Source of the DNA: Liolophura sinensis
Taxonomy: Eukaryota; Mollusca; Polyplacophora; Chitonida; Chitonidae
Assembly: GCF_032854445.1 (NCBI RefSeq)
Contig: NC_088297.1
Coordinates: 7,797,375 to 7,861,374, forward strand
Length of the DNA stretch: 64,000 bases
Direction: 5' to 3'
Below the pieces are notes generated by a model, which was not told where the DNA came from, did not search any database, and worked only from the letters and a program-made list of their open reading frames with translations. Every line of letters starts with the position of its first letter. The first letter of the stretch is position 1. Made by a program: the position numbers and the translations under genes. Shown here piece after piece: positions 22,741-34,499 of this stretch.

Positions 22741-22904
22741 TCGAATAGACGAGTTATTATCAACCATTCAAAACTTGTTTATGTCGCGAGACGTATATAG
22801 GGTCTAAAAGAGTATGGAGTCGAGAAATGATGAAAAAAAAAACAAAAAAAAAAACATTAGGAGTCAGAGCGCCGAGTTTAGGAGTCATGGCTCCAATTGT
22901 ATTT

Positions 22905-22983
22905 ATTTTATTTATTTGATTGGTGTTGTACGCCGTACTCAGGAATATTTCACTTATACGACGGCGACCAGCATTATGGTTCC
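22905..22983 (-). mobile_element. SINE family 1, 3'-end fragment
   Basis: Only the tail and the adjacent core (to CAGCATTATGG on the plus strand) are present, a typical 5'-truncated copy. Confidence 0.7.
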
Positions 22984-22999
22984 AATTGTAACACCGAGT

Positions 23000-24357
23000 C
23001 GTGGACTTTTAGCCTATATGACAGCCACAGATGAACGTCGTTACTATTTTTTTTTTCACTGTATAAAAAGATTTCGTAAAAGACACAAGTTTGATGGACA
23101 AAAAATAAAGAGTTTCAAAAATTCATAATCTAATCTTGAATACTTTCTTATTTCGCGTTATTTGCGAAAACCCAAAGAGAATCTAGCTCTAATTAAAAGT
23201 TGAGTATTTAGCCAGACGCAGTTACAGATAAATAAAAATTAATCTAGCGTTATGGACTGTCTGATTGAGAATTACTGATCTGGTCTTTGAATTTCATTTT
23301 AGTACAGTGAATGTGATCTGAAATTTTACAATTTATGCGCTACGGTTGTGTACCAGCACCTGAAAAGTGTGTGTGTGCAGGAGAGGTGGGGTTGGGTTGG
23401 GGTGGGGGGTGGGTGATGGTGGGGGGTATCTCCTTCTGGTTTCGGGGCTCACTGAGTAGCTCTACTCTATATACGTGTACTTGGCATGCGGTGGAGATAC
23501 GAGAATATAATTTAGTTAGTAAGTTAAATGTAAGTCGTGTATGTGTATAACGGGATTTCACATGATACCATCTGAATTTCTCTTAGAAAGGTTTTACATA
23601 CATATATCTATAAGTATTACACATATGCCTGATGAAGACAAAAGCTCCAAACTGTAGTTGGAATACATGTTCATATAATTCAATACAAACGTGGAAAATT
23701 GTGAAGATCTCGATCGTGTGTGAGTCTCCATTTGTTTGTTAGTATTAGGCCCACATTTATGGGGTTTACACAGGTACCTTTCAGTATTGTGTACACTCAG
23801 CAATTTTTTGTCAGTGTACCTGGCTGTAAAATGGAGAATTGCAACACAATACTTGGATCTCTATATAATGTATAACTTTACCAGAACTAAATATTTTCGA
23901 CTTTTCACGAGTTTGGTTAACAATTACTAACTGCTCCCTGATATAGCAGTACTCTCTCCTTTTAGAGGTAGGTTTAGTTGTTGACCCACATTGCTGCGAA
24001 TGATCTGCTGAATTTTTGACAGCGTTGTAAAACAAGTAAGTGCAGTTAAGTGGCAGATAATAAAATTTTCGCCTGGTTAAATTTTAATCTAGACATTGCA
24101 CCTCTTTCAATAACATGTGGGCACTAAATGGAATTTGGGTGTTCTCACTATTTACCTTTTATTTGGGCTTCGTCAAATTGAATGGCTAGGATGCATCACT
24201 GAAGCCGGTCAAGACTCCTGCTGAAGTGAATTGGACGTGATAAACTGCACATGTATCGCACTGATAATCATTTGGGTGAATTTTAAAGTTGGGGTTGGTG
24301 ATACGTGGTAGAGTGACGTTAATTCATTGAAGAACCAGCTTTTTACATTAAACATGT
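23000..24357. other. Gene B upstream or 5' intron sequence
   Basis: No exon supported. Includes a G-rich stretch at 23390-23430. Otherwise AT-rich. Confidence 0.45.
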
Positions 24358-24600
24358 AAGATATATTGCATTGCAAAGTAATAATTTTCAAAGGTAAATT
24401 TCGTATTGAAATAGAGTCTAGGGGCTTATTGACTAACAAAATGATAAACTCAACCGCCACCACTTACATGTGGCGATCTTGTCTGTCATCTGAGCTACTG
24501 CCAGTATTTTACAAATTCGTGCTTATATGTTATTTTTATTTCATTTAAGATATATTGCACTGCAAAGTAATAATTTTCAAACGTAAATTTCATGTTGAAA
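24358..24600 (+). repeat. Pair of ~55-bp direct repeats, about 188 bp apart
   Basis: Sequence beginning AAGATATATTGCA(T/C)TGCAAA and ending (A/G)TTGAAA occurs at 24358-24412 and 24546-24600 with only a few differences. It lies 100-350 bp upstream of the first gene B coding exon. Confidence 0.75.
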
Positions 24601-24705
24601 CAAAGTTGTGATCAGTTTGTTTGTTAGGGTGATACAGATATTAAAATAGGAGTGTTTTTGTCACTTTTATAACGTATTTTTCTTCCATATCTTATGTGGT
24701 TTTAG

Positions 24706-24875
24706 AGCCATGAGTCAAACATCAGTGGGTGTAGACTTCACTCTGGAGACAGTTCAGTACAAGTTTGCTACCATCATCGGAGAGCTATGTGGGAAGCCAT
24801 CAGTCCTCTCACAGTTTGCAGTCTGGTTAGACCTGAGATTGTCTGAATACAAGTTAAAAGGATCCATATCATTAG
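24706..24875 (+). CDS. Gene B shared exon 1 (first coding exon)
   Basis: Acceptor CTTATGTGGTTTTAG, exon start 24706; ATG at 24710 in context AGCCATGAG; donor TCATTAG then GTATAC, phase 1 at 24875. The protein starts M-S-Q-T-S-V-G-V-D-F-T-L-E-T-V-Q-Y-K-F-A and contains VLSQFAVWLDLRLSEYK, then ISLG. It aligns closely with the gene A exon at 18654-18822. The acceptor just before the ATG implies a non-coding upstream exon, possibly near 20.7 kb. Function of this segment is unknown to me. Confidence 0.83.
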
Positions 24876-24959
24876 GTATACTGGTACAGTATTAATTAGT
24901 TGTTACTCTATATAGCAAGCTTAAAGCTAAAAATGGGTATTTATATAGAACAAATAAAT

Positions 24960-25445
24960 GCGTATGAACAAAGAGTGCGCTTTACCTGTACATACAGCAT
25001 GTTTTACCTGTACATACAGTGAGCTTTTCCTGTACATACAGTGTGCTTTTCCTGTACATGCAGTGTGCTTTTCCTGTACACACAGTGTGCTTTTCTTGTA
25101 CATGCAGTGTGCTTTTCCTGTACATGCAGTGTGCTTTTCCTGTACACACAGTGTGCTTTTCCTGTACATGCAGTGTGCTTTTCCTGTACACACAGTGTGC
25201 TTTTCCTGTAAATAGAGTGTGCTTTTCCTGTACATACATTTGTACATACAGTGAGCTTTACCTGTACATACAAGTGAGCTTTTCCTGTACCTACAGTGTG
25301 CTTTTCCTGTACATACACCTGTACATACAGTGAGCTTTACCTATTCATAGTGAGCTTTACCTGTACATATAGTGTGCTTTTCCTGTACAAACAGTGTGCT
25401 TTACCTGTATATACATACAGTGTGCTTTTCCTCTACATACAGTCT
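24960..25445 (+). repeat. 22-bp minisatellite in gene B intron 1
   Basis: About 20 imperfect copies of a 22-bp unit built on TGTACATACAGTGTGCTTTT plus CC. In the middle, units alternate ACATGCAG and ACACACAG, giving a 44-bp higher-order period. Both strands are open over several hundred bases, which produces spurious Cys-rich frames. Confidence 0.9.
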
Positions 25446-25647
25446 GTCGAGCTCTACATGTATGTTTGAGTACATTACACATATTCTAATAGAGCGAAAC
25501 TTTGAATATGACCCTGCATTGGCATTACCCCTAACATGCGCATGTAATTGTATACACACATGTGTGTTAGTGTATTTTTCCCCAGTTTTTCATGTTACCT
25601 ATATTGTGACAGTTTATCAAGTGTATTTTTATGTGATTATGTTTCAG

Positions 25648-26403
25648 ACTGTTCTGGTCTAAAGCCAGATCCTGATTGGTTACAGGGACTTAAGGACTCG
25701 ACCCCTCCTTGGACCACCCACCCCCTAAACTCCACAGAGAGCGATCAACATGTCCAGTCAAGACAGAGAAGAGAGAGACGGTGGAGTGGTCAGATGTCTA
25801 GTCATAGCACAGATGTGGGATCTTCCTCAGACATTGTGGTCATCAAAGAGGAAACCCATGACCTGGATCTGGACTTCTCTGCCGGCTCAAACCAACGCAG
25901 TAACTCGCCATCACAATTTCGTGGAAGAATCGAGAGGAAAAGGAGTTTCCATGATAGTAACGCATCATTATCTTTACCTGGCAGAATTGAATTGACAGGG
26001 GTTTATAAGAATAGGTCCGGAGCTCAGCATCATGGGAGAATTGAAACAACACAGCATTCATTAGCAAAACTAACAGCCTCGCCTTCGAAATCCATCTCTC
26101 ATGAATCTTCCATTATTACATTACAGGATGAAATCTCTGAGACGTCTTTTCCCACTCAAGACCAGTGTGCCGATCAGACTTTATCTTCTAGTGTTTTGAA
26201 AACAAGTTCACAGAATCTTGGGCCTGGCAGTGCTATCAGCTCTTACCAAAAGGGAAGCAACTCTGCTGATGGTTCATCCACAGGGGCAGAGAGCACATCG
26301 GAAGCTTGTCTGGAGGAATCCATATCAGAGCCAAGTTTGGAGAAAATCCTGAACACGCAGTCGCCATTACCTGATAAACAGTTAGGCGTGTCAACAGAAA
26401 AAG
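25648..26403 (+). CDS. Gene B shared exon 2, KIAA1958-like N-terminal region
   Basis: Acceptor GATTATGTTTCAG then AC (split codon GAC) and donor GAAAAAG then GTTGGTA, phase 1. The protein opens D-C-S-G-L-K-P-D-P-D-W-L and is Ser- and Gln-rich, probably disordered. It contains SSDIVVIKEETHDLDLDF, which combines a SUMO-interacting-type patch with an IKEE sumoylation consensus, matching gene A exon 2. Three GRIE/GRIE-like repeats (RGRIERKR, PGRIELTG, HGRIETTQ) occur in the middle. Shared coding exons total 922 nt from the ATG, ending in phase 1 as both gene B cassettes require. The open frame past the donor into the satellite is not coding. Confidence 0.85.
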
Positions 26404-26559
26404 GTTGGTATATGGTACATTTATTTTTTATATATCTTGTACTTGAAAAAAATATACAATATCAAAAGCATTCAAATTTTCACATACATGTTCCATCACT
26501 GCCAAAACTTGAACACAGACTAAACAAAACACAATCTAACGCTGCCAGACTAACAAATG

Positions 26560-27960
26560 CTAACGGACTAACAAATACTACCAGGCTGCCAAATTGCAGC
26601 AAATCACTGACAGACTACCAAATACTGACAGAGTACCAAAACACTACCAAACACTGACAGAGTACCAAAACACTACCAGATACTGCCACAGTACCAAAAA
26701 CACAACAAAACACTTCCACAGTACCAAAACACAACCAAATACTCTCACAGTACCAAAACATAACCAAACACTGACAGAGTACCAAAACACAACCAAATAC
26801 TACCTTGGCACCAAGCACTGCCAGACAGCCAAAACACAACCAAACACCGCCAGACTAACAAATACTACCAGACTACTAAGCTGCAAGTAAACAGTGACAG
26901 ACTACAAATTACCACTGGACCATGTAAAACTGCCAGAGTACCAAAACACTACCAAATACTGCTGGAATACCAGAACACAACCAAACAGCACCAGACTACC
27001 AAACACTGTCACAGTACCAAAATACAACAAAACACTGCCAGAGTACCACACACTGCCATAATACCAAAAACAACAATACTCCCACAGGACCAAAACACAA
27101 CCAAATACTGTGGGAATGCCAAAACACGACAAAATCCTGCTGGACTACCAAAACACTGCCAGACTACCAAAACACAACCAAACACTTCCAGACAAGCACT
27201 GCCAGAGTAGTGAAACACAAACATAAGCTGACAGACTAACAAATACTACCAGACTACCAAATTGCAACCAAACACTGACAGACTACAAAACACTGCCAGA
27301 CTACCAAACACTGCCACAGTACCAAGACATAACCAAATCCTGCTGGACTACCAAAACACTGCCAGACTACCAAAGCCTGGCAGACTACCAAAACACAACC
27401 AAACACTTCCGGACAAGCACTGCCAGAGTAGCCAAACACAACCAATTACTGACAGACTACCAGAGATCACCAGACTACCAAACACTGCCAGAGTACCAAA
27501 ACACATCCAAACACTGCCAGGGCACCAAGCACTGCCAGAGAACCAAACCACAACCAAACACAGCCAGACTAACAAATACTACCAGACTACCAAATTGCAA
27601 CCAAACATTGATGGTCTACAAAACTCTGCCACAGTACCAAACACCACCACAGTACCAAACACCACCACAGTACCAAACACCACCACAGTACCAAAACACA
27701 GCCAGACTAACAAAACCTAACTGCTTACAAAAACAACCAAACACTGCTGGACTACCAAAACACAGCCAGACTGCCAAAGCCTAGCTGATTACAAAAAACA
27801 CAGCCAAACACTGCTTTACTACCGAAACACAGCCAGACTACCCAAGCTTAGCTGACTACCAAACTACAACCACTACAACACTGCCAGACTGCTTGTACCA
27901 AAAACTACCAGGCTTTAAAACATTATCGGGTTACCAAATCATAACCAAAGACTAGCCACC
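26560..27960 (+). repeat. Degenerate ACCAAA/CTGCCAGAC tandem repeat
   Basis: Some 1.4 kb of imperfect units of about 13-20 bp built from ACCAAAACACAACC and ACACTGCCAGACT. A cleaner CACCACAGTACCAAACACCA subarray lies near 27640-27690. Long frames here (to 152 aa) follow from the repeat and show no domain. Confidence 0.85.
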
Positions 27961-28049
27961 ACTGTGAGTTTGCCCACAGTCAAAAACTCTATGTCACTAG
28001 TTTGACAGTTGGAGGTAAAATGTACTTGGCAAAGGAGCAAACTACAGTT

Positions 28050-28840
28050 TTCTCTGGACATTGTGGTGTCATATCAGCACTGCAGTTTCCTCTGGACATT
28101 GTGGTGTCATAACAGCACTGCCGTTTCCTCTGGACATTGTGGTGTCGTATCAACACTACAGTTTCCTCTGGACATTGTGGTGTCATATCAGCACTACAGT
28201 TTCCTCTGGACATTGTGGTGTCATATCAGCACTGCAGTTTCCCATGGACATTGTGGTGTCATATCAGCACTGCAGTTTCCTCTGGACATTGTGGTGTCAT
28301 AACAGCACTGCCGTTTCCTCTGGACATTGTGGTGTCGTATCAACACTACAGTTTCCTCTGGACATTGTGGTGTCATATCAGCACTACAGTTTCCTCTGGA
28401 CATTGTGGTGTCATATCAGCACTGCAGTTTCCTCTGGACATTGTGGTGTCATATCAGCACTACAGTTTCCTCTGGACATTGTGGTGTCATATCAGCGCTA
28501 CAGTTTCCTCTGGACATTGTGGTGTCATATCATCACTGCAGTTTTCCATGGACATTGTGGTGTCATATCAGCACTGCAGTTTGCTCTGGACATTGTGGTG
28601 TCATATCAGCACTGCAGTTTCCCATGGATGTTGTGGTGTCATATCAGCACTGCAGTTTCCTCTGGACATTGTGGTGTCATATCAGCACTGCAGTTTGCTC
28701 TGGACATTGTGGTGTCATATCAGCACTGCAGTTTGCTCTGGACATTGTGGTGTCATATCAGCACTTCAGTTTCCTCTGGACATTGTGGTGTCATATCAGC
28801 ACTGCATTTTCCTCTGGACATTGTGATGTCATCAACACTG
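28050..28840 (+). repeat. 38-bp minisatellite array
   Basis: About 20 copies of a 38-bp unit, GTCATATCAGCACTGCAGTT then TCCTCTGGACATTGTGGT. Because the unit has no stop in any plus frame, and 38 is not a multiple of three, three overlapping open frames of up to 273 aa arise. They are artefacts. A distinctive run of variant units near 28105 recurs at about 28295, 190 bp (five units) later. Confidence 0.92.
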
Positions 28841-29217
28841 CAGTCTTCTCCACCTATGAAGCTGAATGCCAGTAAATATTAATAAGCAAATATTCTTGAG
28901 TACCTGTAGGATGTGCAAACATGTACCTATGAGTCTTATCAGTCAATCAAATTCATTGGGTGAAAATGAAGTTAGATTAGATTTTGATTTGTTACATTTA
29001 TAGATCTACAAGCATGCATGTGGTAGATGTACATTTTTCCCTTTATTTATATCCCAAGATTCTCCTGGAATTTCGTTAATATTTCTCCGTACGACCCCGG
29101 ATGTAGTTTCCCTTAATGATTTCCTTTTGAAGGGCCAAAAGATTTTCTACGTTTTTTTAGATTAGGTTTATCCTCAAACTTTGTCATACAGGTAGAGCTT
29201 ATAGTATGTGGGTTGAG

Positions 29218-29458
29218 GGGCCTCTGTGGCCAAGTGCCGAGTGGTTAGCATACTAGTGCAGCAGAACGACTTAAGAGGCTGCATCTCAAGCTGGCTTCCT
29301 CTAGGATCATATGTAGGAAGCTCTGTCAGCAACCAGTGAATGGTCATGAGTTTTTTACCCGGTTTCTACCCACAATAATGCTGGCAGCCCGACCGTCCTA
29401 ATACATATGAATGAAATGGTATGGTTATGGAGTAAAATGCGAATCAAATAAATAAATA
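29218..29458 (+). mobile_element. SINE family 1, diverged copy
   Basis: Starts GGGGCCTCTGTGGCCAAGTG, keeps AATAATGCTGGCAGCCCGAC, and ends GCGAATCAAATAAATAAATA. The middle is degraded. Confidence 0.75.
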
Positions 29459-29737
29459 CTTGGATAGATGATTTAAACTATCTTTCTCTTTCCTATCTGT
29501 TATGTCTTCAGTAACACATGCAAATCTACAATGGCTGTGACATGCCAGAAAAAAACTTTCTGTCTTGCATTTAAGTGCCTTGTTAAATGATTGACATGTG
29601 AACTTGAGCTGCCTGTTGACTTAATGACAGACTGATACACCAACAGACTGACCAAGACATAGATGGAATGATGTATAGAGCTGCTTCTACAGTTTAAAAT
29701 AATCAAGAGATACATGTATAGTGTACGTTTAGCATCT

Positions 29738-32040
29738 AGGCCCGTTTGCACAAAGAAATTGAAGCTAAAGTCGATTGTAGACTCTACAACTGACGGCCGT
29801 CCTCATAAATCGTTTGCTTTCGTTTATTTTTTTCCTGCAGAAAACCGAACCCAAACTACATCCTTCGTTTACCCATTCGAGTTAAAGGAATAAAACGAAT
29901 CCCCCGTGTCTGTCGGCCACAGCGTAGCGATACGTTGAAATACCGTTGTGTAAACCGGCGATCGGTAAAGCGGCTATCAGTGCGAGTCTACACTTCCAGC
30001 TTTTGTCTGAAGTCTTGGATAATATTTTAATCATGGTTTTTGTTGTGTTTGTTATCTGCTAATAATTTCTAAAATAAATACGTAGGGGTTGTCGTGCAAT
30101 CTGAGTTTGCAATCCATACACATTGTATAGTTTTGTGTCACTCACGTCCAAGTAGGAAGTATCTTCATTTCACTCCAAGTCTGAAATAATTGGGTGAGGC
30201 TTCCAAGGGATGTAAATGTAGGTAACGTACTCACTAGAATTCGTTATACATTACTGCATTATTGGTGTCTTCGACCATACTTTTAAAATAATTAGTGTAT
30301 GTATATAATATACGCGTATGGATTACATAATTGGCAATTCTGCGCTAAATTCACTGTAGGCATAACTAGGACAGACATCACGTTGTCTTGGGGATTGAGG
30401 GAAACTTTCCAGAACCTCACCTCTCCCAGTACTACGGGTACCATATGAAATGTACGTGGTTTGTGCGTGACGGATGGTAGGTCCTTCGATCTGATTATAT
30501 TCACACTTTTCCTTTACAATTCCCAAGAGAGTTCTGGTGGAAATCCGGAAATTAGGCCTTTCATCTTTTCGGCCAAGTCGAACCGCTCGAACGTTGTTGT
30601 CAACTGAGCAAACTGAATACTTTCTATCAAATTGCATATAGATTTTCCCAGGAATTTTAACTTAACCCCACTAAACATACACCGCGATTGATGAACTCTT
30701 CCAGCATAGTTTGATAACAGTGAGCTTTTATTTATTTATTTATATTTGATTGGTGTTTTTCGCCGTAGTCAAGAATATTTCATTTATTCAACGGCGGCCA
30801 TCATTATGGTTGCATTGGGTTTTGAAGTCATAATGATAGAAATGCACGCTACATAAATGTTTCGCTCCGCCCCGTCATAATCCTGAAACTGTTACATGAT
30901 GAGCTTTAGACGGCTGATTTATCTCTCATCAATAAATCTACGCCCTTTTATTCGTTCGCTTTACTGTTGTAATCTGCCAGCCAGGTACACTTGATCTCGC
31001 AGTTATTTATTTATAGGTGTAGAGGCCTTATAGGTGGTTGACTGTGTTAATTTCAATCTGACGTGTCCCGCGTCAGACTGGCAGCGGTTTGATTGGCCCC
31101 GCCCAGTAGGTCTTCATGTGAAGATCATTTCTACAGGAATAAGAACTTGGAAACTAAAGACTGTGATTGGCTGATAACGCTACCCAGAGCCAATCTGTCG
31201 TCTAATCTACATTTGCCTTCAAATACTCCAAGAAATGATTTAGAAACTATCATTCTTAACTCAATCTATTTATTTGGAATTCAGGAGTTAAATAATTTTC
31301 GGCGAAGTGATGCTCTCCCGATGAACCTTCCCACCCTCCCCATTTTTGAGAATGATCTGTCTCATGTCACGCTTCTGCCAGGGTAGACACGTGGCCAGTG
31401 AATGGAGGCCTGTTTTGTAGTCGGGCACAATTGGTTTACCCTCACAGGCGTTTTTTGCAGGCTTTAGTCACATGTAAATCAGAGTAAGGTGATACGCGAC
31501 ATGCCACGTTGACAAGCCGATCAGTAAATTCGAGAGCGTTCCGTGTGAATCGTGCCATATAACAATCGACTCACTGGATACAACACATTTTTTTTAAATC
31601 AAGTAACTAAGAGTCGAGAAAGTTAAAATAAAAACTGATTCGTAACTTAATTTGGTATATTTAATTTACTGCGTTGTGAACGTGTCATGTAGGAAAGATA
31701 AACAAAACCTGGCGGTATCCTGTCAGTTCTGATCAGTGAAGCGTGGAGTTGTCGTCGACAGTCTCAGCTGTTAGCGGGACTACTTTCGCCAGACCTGCTC
31801 TCTCTACAGCTGTTTCTAATACTAGTACTCGACACCCATCGTTTGAGTGCTCGTTCGTTTCATTCGTTTTTACTGGACCCGAAGCAAACGATTTTTGGAG
31901 ATGTCCCCTTTAATAAATACAACCTTATGATCCTTTCATGCAAGAGTATGTTGACTGTACGCAAAGTTTACGATCGAGATCTCTGTAATTTACAGTCAAC
32001 TTAGGCTTACGATCTGTGAGCAGGCGGCCCCAGGTTTCTA
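29738..32040. mobile_element. Possible non-autonomous DNA transposon with diverged terminal inverted repeats
   Basis: Left end GGCCCGTTTGCACAAAG... and right end (reverse complement) GGCCGCCTGCTCACAG... can be aligned as imperfect inverted repeats over about 40 bp. An internal hairpin (GTTGACTGTAC ... TTACAGTCAAC) lies at about 31950-32001. A SINE fragment is nested inside at 30726. No transposase frame is visible. The inverted repeats are too diverged to be sure. Confidence 0.25.
30726..30812 (-). mobile_element. SINE family 1, 3'-end fragment
   Basis: Tail (TTTATTTATTTATTT on the plus strand) followed by GATTGGTGTTTTTCGCCGTA and the core to ATCATTATGG. 5'-truncated copy. Confidence 0.7.
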
Positions 32041-32504
32041 CAAGAACAAAGCAGTTCTACAATGTGGAACTGTGCTAGTACATGCACACTATGTTATCTT
32101 AGTAGCATTTTTTTCTTTTTCAATAAAATCAGCATTTTAACTCGTGAAAATTTGCATTGTTGCACTTGAAAATAACTTGAAGAAATCATGTCTTCAGAGG
32201 AGAACAACATATAATACACCGAGAATCCATTCTTAAAGTAATATCAGCTATAATAAAAACACCCACCCAAATTCGGAAATTGGACTTGTTAACCATGTGC
32301 CTGTAAATAAACCACTTTTTAACTTTGACCTTACATGCTGTATACAAGAAGGAACAACAGTCTTCTCTTATACGTCCAACAGTATTTGAATTTTAGTTTC
32401 CTAATGTGTTCAGTAACAGTTACAGTCGACCGGAACTGTAGTTTTCTCTTATGCTGCACTGGAACGGGTGTTTTTTTTTAAGGGTCCAGATTTGTGGCCG
32501 GTGC

Positions 32505-33185
32505 TTTAAAAGAAGTGTAGTTTTCTCCTGTCGATGTGCATTATAGGTATAGGCCTACATGTAAGGGACTAGTTTTGTCGTCGGTGCTTTAAAAGAATTG
32601 TAGTTTTCTCTTGTCGATGTGCATTATAGGTATAAGCCTACATGTAAGGACTAGTTTTTGTCGTCGGTGGTTTACAAGAATTGTAGTTTTCTCCTGTCGA
32701 TGTGCATTATAGGTATAAGCCTACATGTAAGGACTAGTTTTGTCGTCGGTGCTTTAAAAGAATTGTAGTTTTCTCTTGTCGATGTGCATTATAGGTATAA
32801 GCCTACATGTAAGGACTAGTTTTTGTCGTCGGTGGTTTACAAGAATTGTAGTTTTCTCCTGTCGATGTGCATTATAGGTATAAGCCTACGTGTAAGGACT
32901 AGTTTTGTCGTCGGTGGTTTACAAGAATTGTAGTTTTCTCCTGTCGATGTGCATTATAGGTATAAGCCTACATGTAAGGACTAGTTTTGTCGTCGGTGCT
33001 TTAAAAGAATTGTAGTTTTCTCTTGTCGATGTGCATTATAGGTATAAGCCTACATGTAAGGACTAGTTTTGTCGTCGGTGGTTTACATGAATTGTAGTTT
33101 TCTCCTGTCGATATGCATTATAAGCATAGGCCTACATGTATGGGACTAATTTTGAGGTCAGTGCTGTATGCGTACTGTGCATGCA
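32505..33185 (+). repeat. ~83-bp tandem repeat, about eight copies
   Basis: Units contain GAATTGTAGTTTTCTC(C/T)TG, TCGATGTGCATTATAGGTAT, AAGCCTACATGTAAGGACTA and GTTTTGTCGTCGGTG. Two subtypes, CGGTGCTTTAAAAGAA and CGGTGGTTTACAAGAA, interleave. It lies in the gene B intron about 0.8 kb before the first terminal cassette. Confidence 0.9.
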
Positions 33186-33189
33186 GTTT

Positions 33190-33996
33190 CTCTTGAGTTT
33201 CATGAATAGGCCCTATCAGAGTCCATAAGCCCTCGTGTTGAAACCATGGTTGTTGTTGTAACCCATACAAGTTTTAGTTGCCTGATTATGTTCTGATATA
33301 ATCTAATCGGAGGCTTGGTAGAGAAGACAAATCATGTTTTCGCAGTTAGGATGGTCTTTTTAGAATCATAAAATCACAAGGTTTTAAATCAGTTCCATTT
33401 TCGAGCCGAATATATCAAGATTCCCCTTTCCCCACAGTTCTAGAAGTCTGGACAGCAATAAGCGGTCGACAGCAACTGATACGTGTAGTCTGGTTTCGTT
33501 CACCGTACATCAAGTTTCATACAGATAATTTGCTCTCCACTAATGCAGCATTGGCATTCATTTCAATCTGCGGGTTAAAACTTTCGATTCTTGGGTGGGA
33601 AAAAGTCTTGTACCAAGTTCCTTCCAAGGTTTCCCTTAGGGAAGATGACTTAAGGTTAATTCGTTGCTAAATATTCTTGATGAGAATGCCATCTAGACGT
33701 TTCTTTCACCGTGCTCATTTGAAAACTATTCAAGGCCGCGTCAATATGCACCTTGTTAGTGGATATGTTTATTTGTGTAAAGATTTATTTATTAATTCGC
33801 TATATAATTAGTAAAATGCTAGGACTATTCTTGAACTTAAACGCCTAGATGTATACTATTGTTTTATCAAAACATCAGTGTATGTAATTTTAAATTTATG
33901 GGTTGACATTGTTGAACTCTACTTGCCAGAGCGGTTAATATGAGAGGGGACTAAAATCGTCACTAAAGGCCTGTACCTCTCTGTTACATGTACAAG
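33190..33996. other. Gene B intron before cassette B1
   Basis: No exon seen. It ends in the polypyrimidine tract CCTGTACCTCTCTGTTAC just before the B1 acceptor. Confidence 0.5.
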
Positions 33997-34499
33997 GAGT
34001 TCCAAACACGGATCTCAGCGAAGACAGTGTGTGCAGGACAGATACCATGGGTGGATCATTGTCAAACGAGCATCAAGTAACTGGCATGAACGGTGCATTG
34101 CAGAATAGCTGGTCCCGAAGATATGGAGTGTCCACTCTGGCACTGGCTTATGGCTGTTCGCGAAATACCCTGTCAAACGTGTGCGCTTCGGTAACCAGCT
34201 TTGAGCGCTGGCTCAGAGAAAATTCCCCGGACCCAAATCAAGTTATGGAAACCAGAAAAATGTTTGAAATCCCACCTCCGGAATTGGACGTGCTGCTCGT
34301 TGAATTCTTTAACACTGTAAAGAAACCGAACGGTGAAGACTATAACCCTCGCTCCCTTCGCTCTCTGCGCACGAACCTGGCGAGGTACCTCAAAGAGAAC
34401 ACGTACCCTTACTCAATTGTGACCGCTGAAGTGTTTGCCAACAGTCAGTTGGCGTTCAAGAACAGGATGCGTATGCTGGAGAGTCGCTTGTCATCATAA
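33997..34499 (+). CDS. Gene B alternative terminal exon B1, core-binding domain
   Basis: Acceptor CTGTTACATGTACAAG then GA gives split codon GGA, phase 1, and protein G-V-P-N-T-D-L-S-E-D-S. The domain reads GCSRNTLSNVCASVTSFERW, LRENSPDPN, FEIPPPELDVLLVEFF, VKKPNGEDYNPRSLRSLRT, RYLKENTYPYSIVTAEVF, NSQLAFKNRMRMLES, then stop at 34499. Spliced to shared exons 1-2 (922 nt) the total is 1425 nt, predicted protein 474 aa. An AATAAA at 34744-34749, about 245 nt past the stop, is a candidate poly(A) signal, as expected of a terminal exon. No catalytic recombinase segment follows. Confidence 0.87.

Noticed and set aside
24927-25333. Cys-rich frames on both strands (about 85-106 codons)
   Set aside because: Generated by the 22-bp minisatellite. 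Present in several frames at once, no splice context.
26404-26657. Extension of gene B exon 2 past the donor
   Set aside because: The frame runs into the ACCAAA satellite. Gene A ends its homologous exon at the same G|GTTGG donor and phase.
27262-27720. 152-codon frame rich in Thr, Pro and Asn
   Set aside because: Low-complexity product of the ACCAAA repeat, with matching antisense Val/Phe/Cys-rich frames.
28061-28882. 273-codon open frame in the plus strand
   Set aside because: It is wholly made of the 38-bp repeat. All plus frames are open because the unit has no stops, and 38 is not a multiple of three, so reading phase changes every unit. No splice or codon signal.
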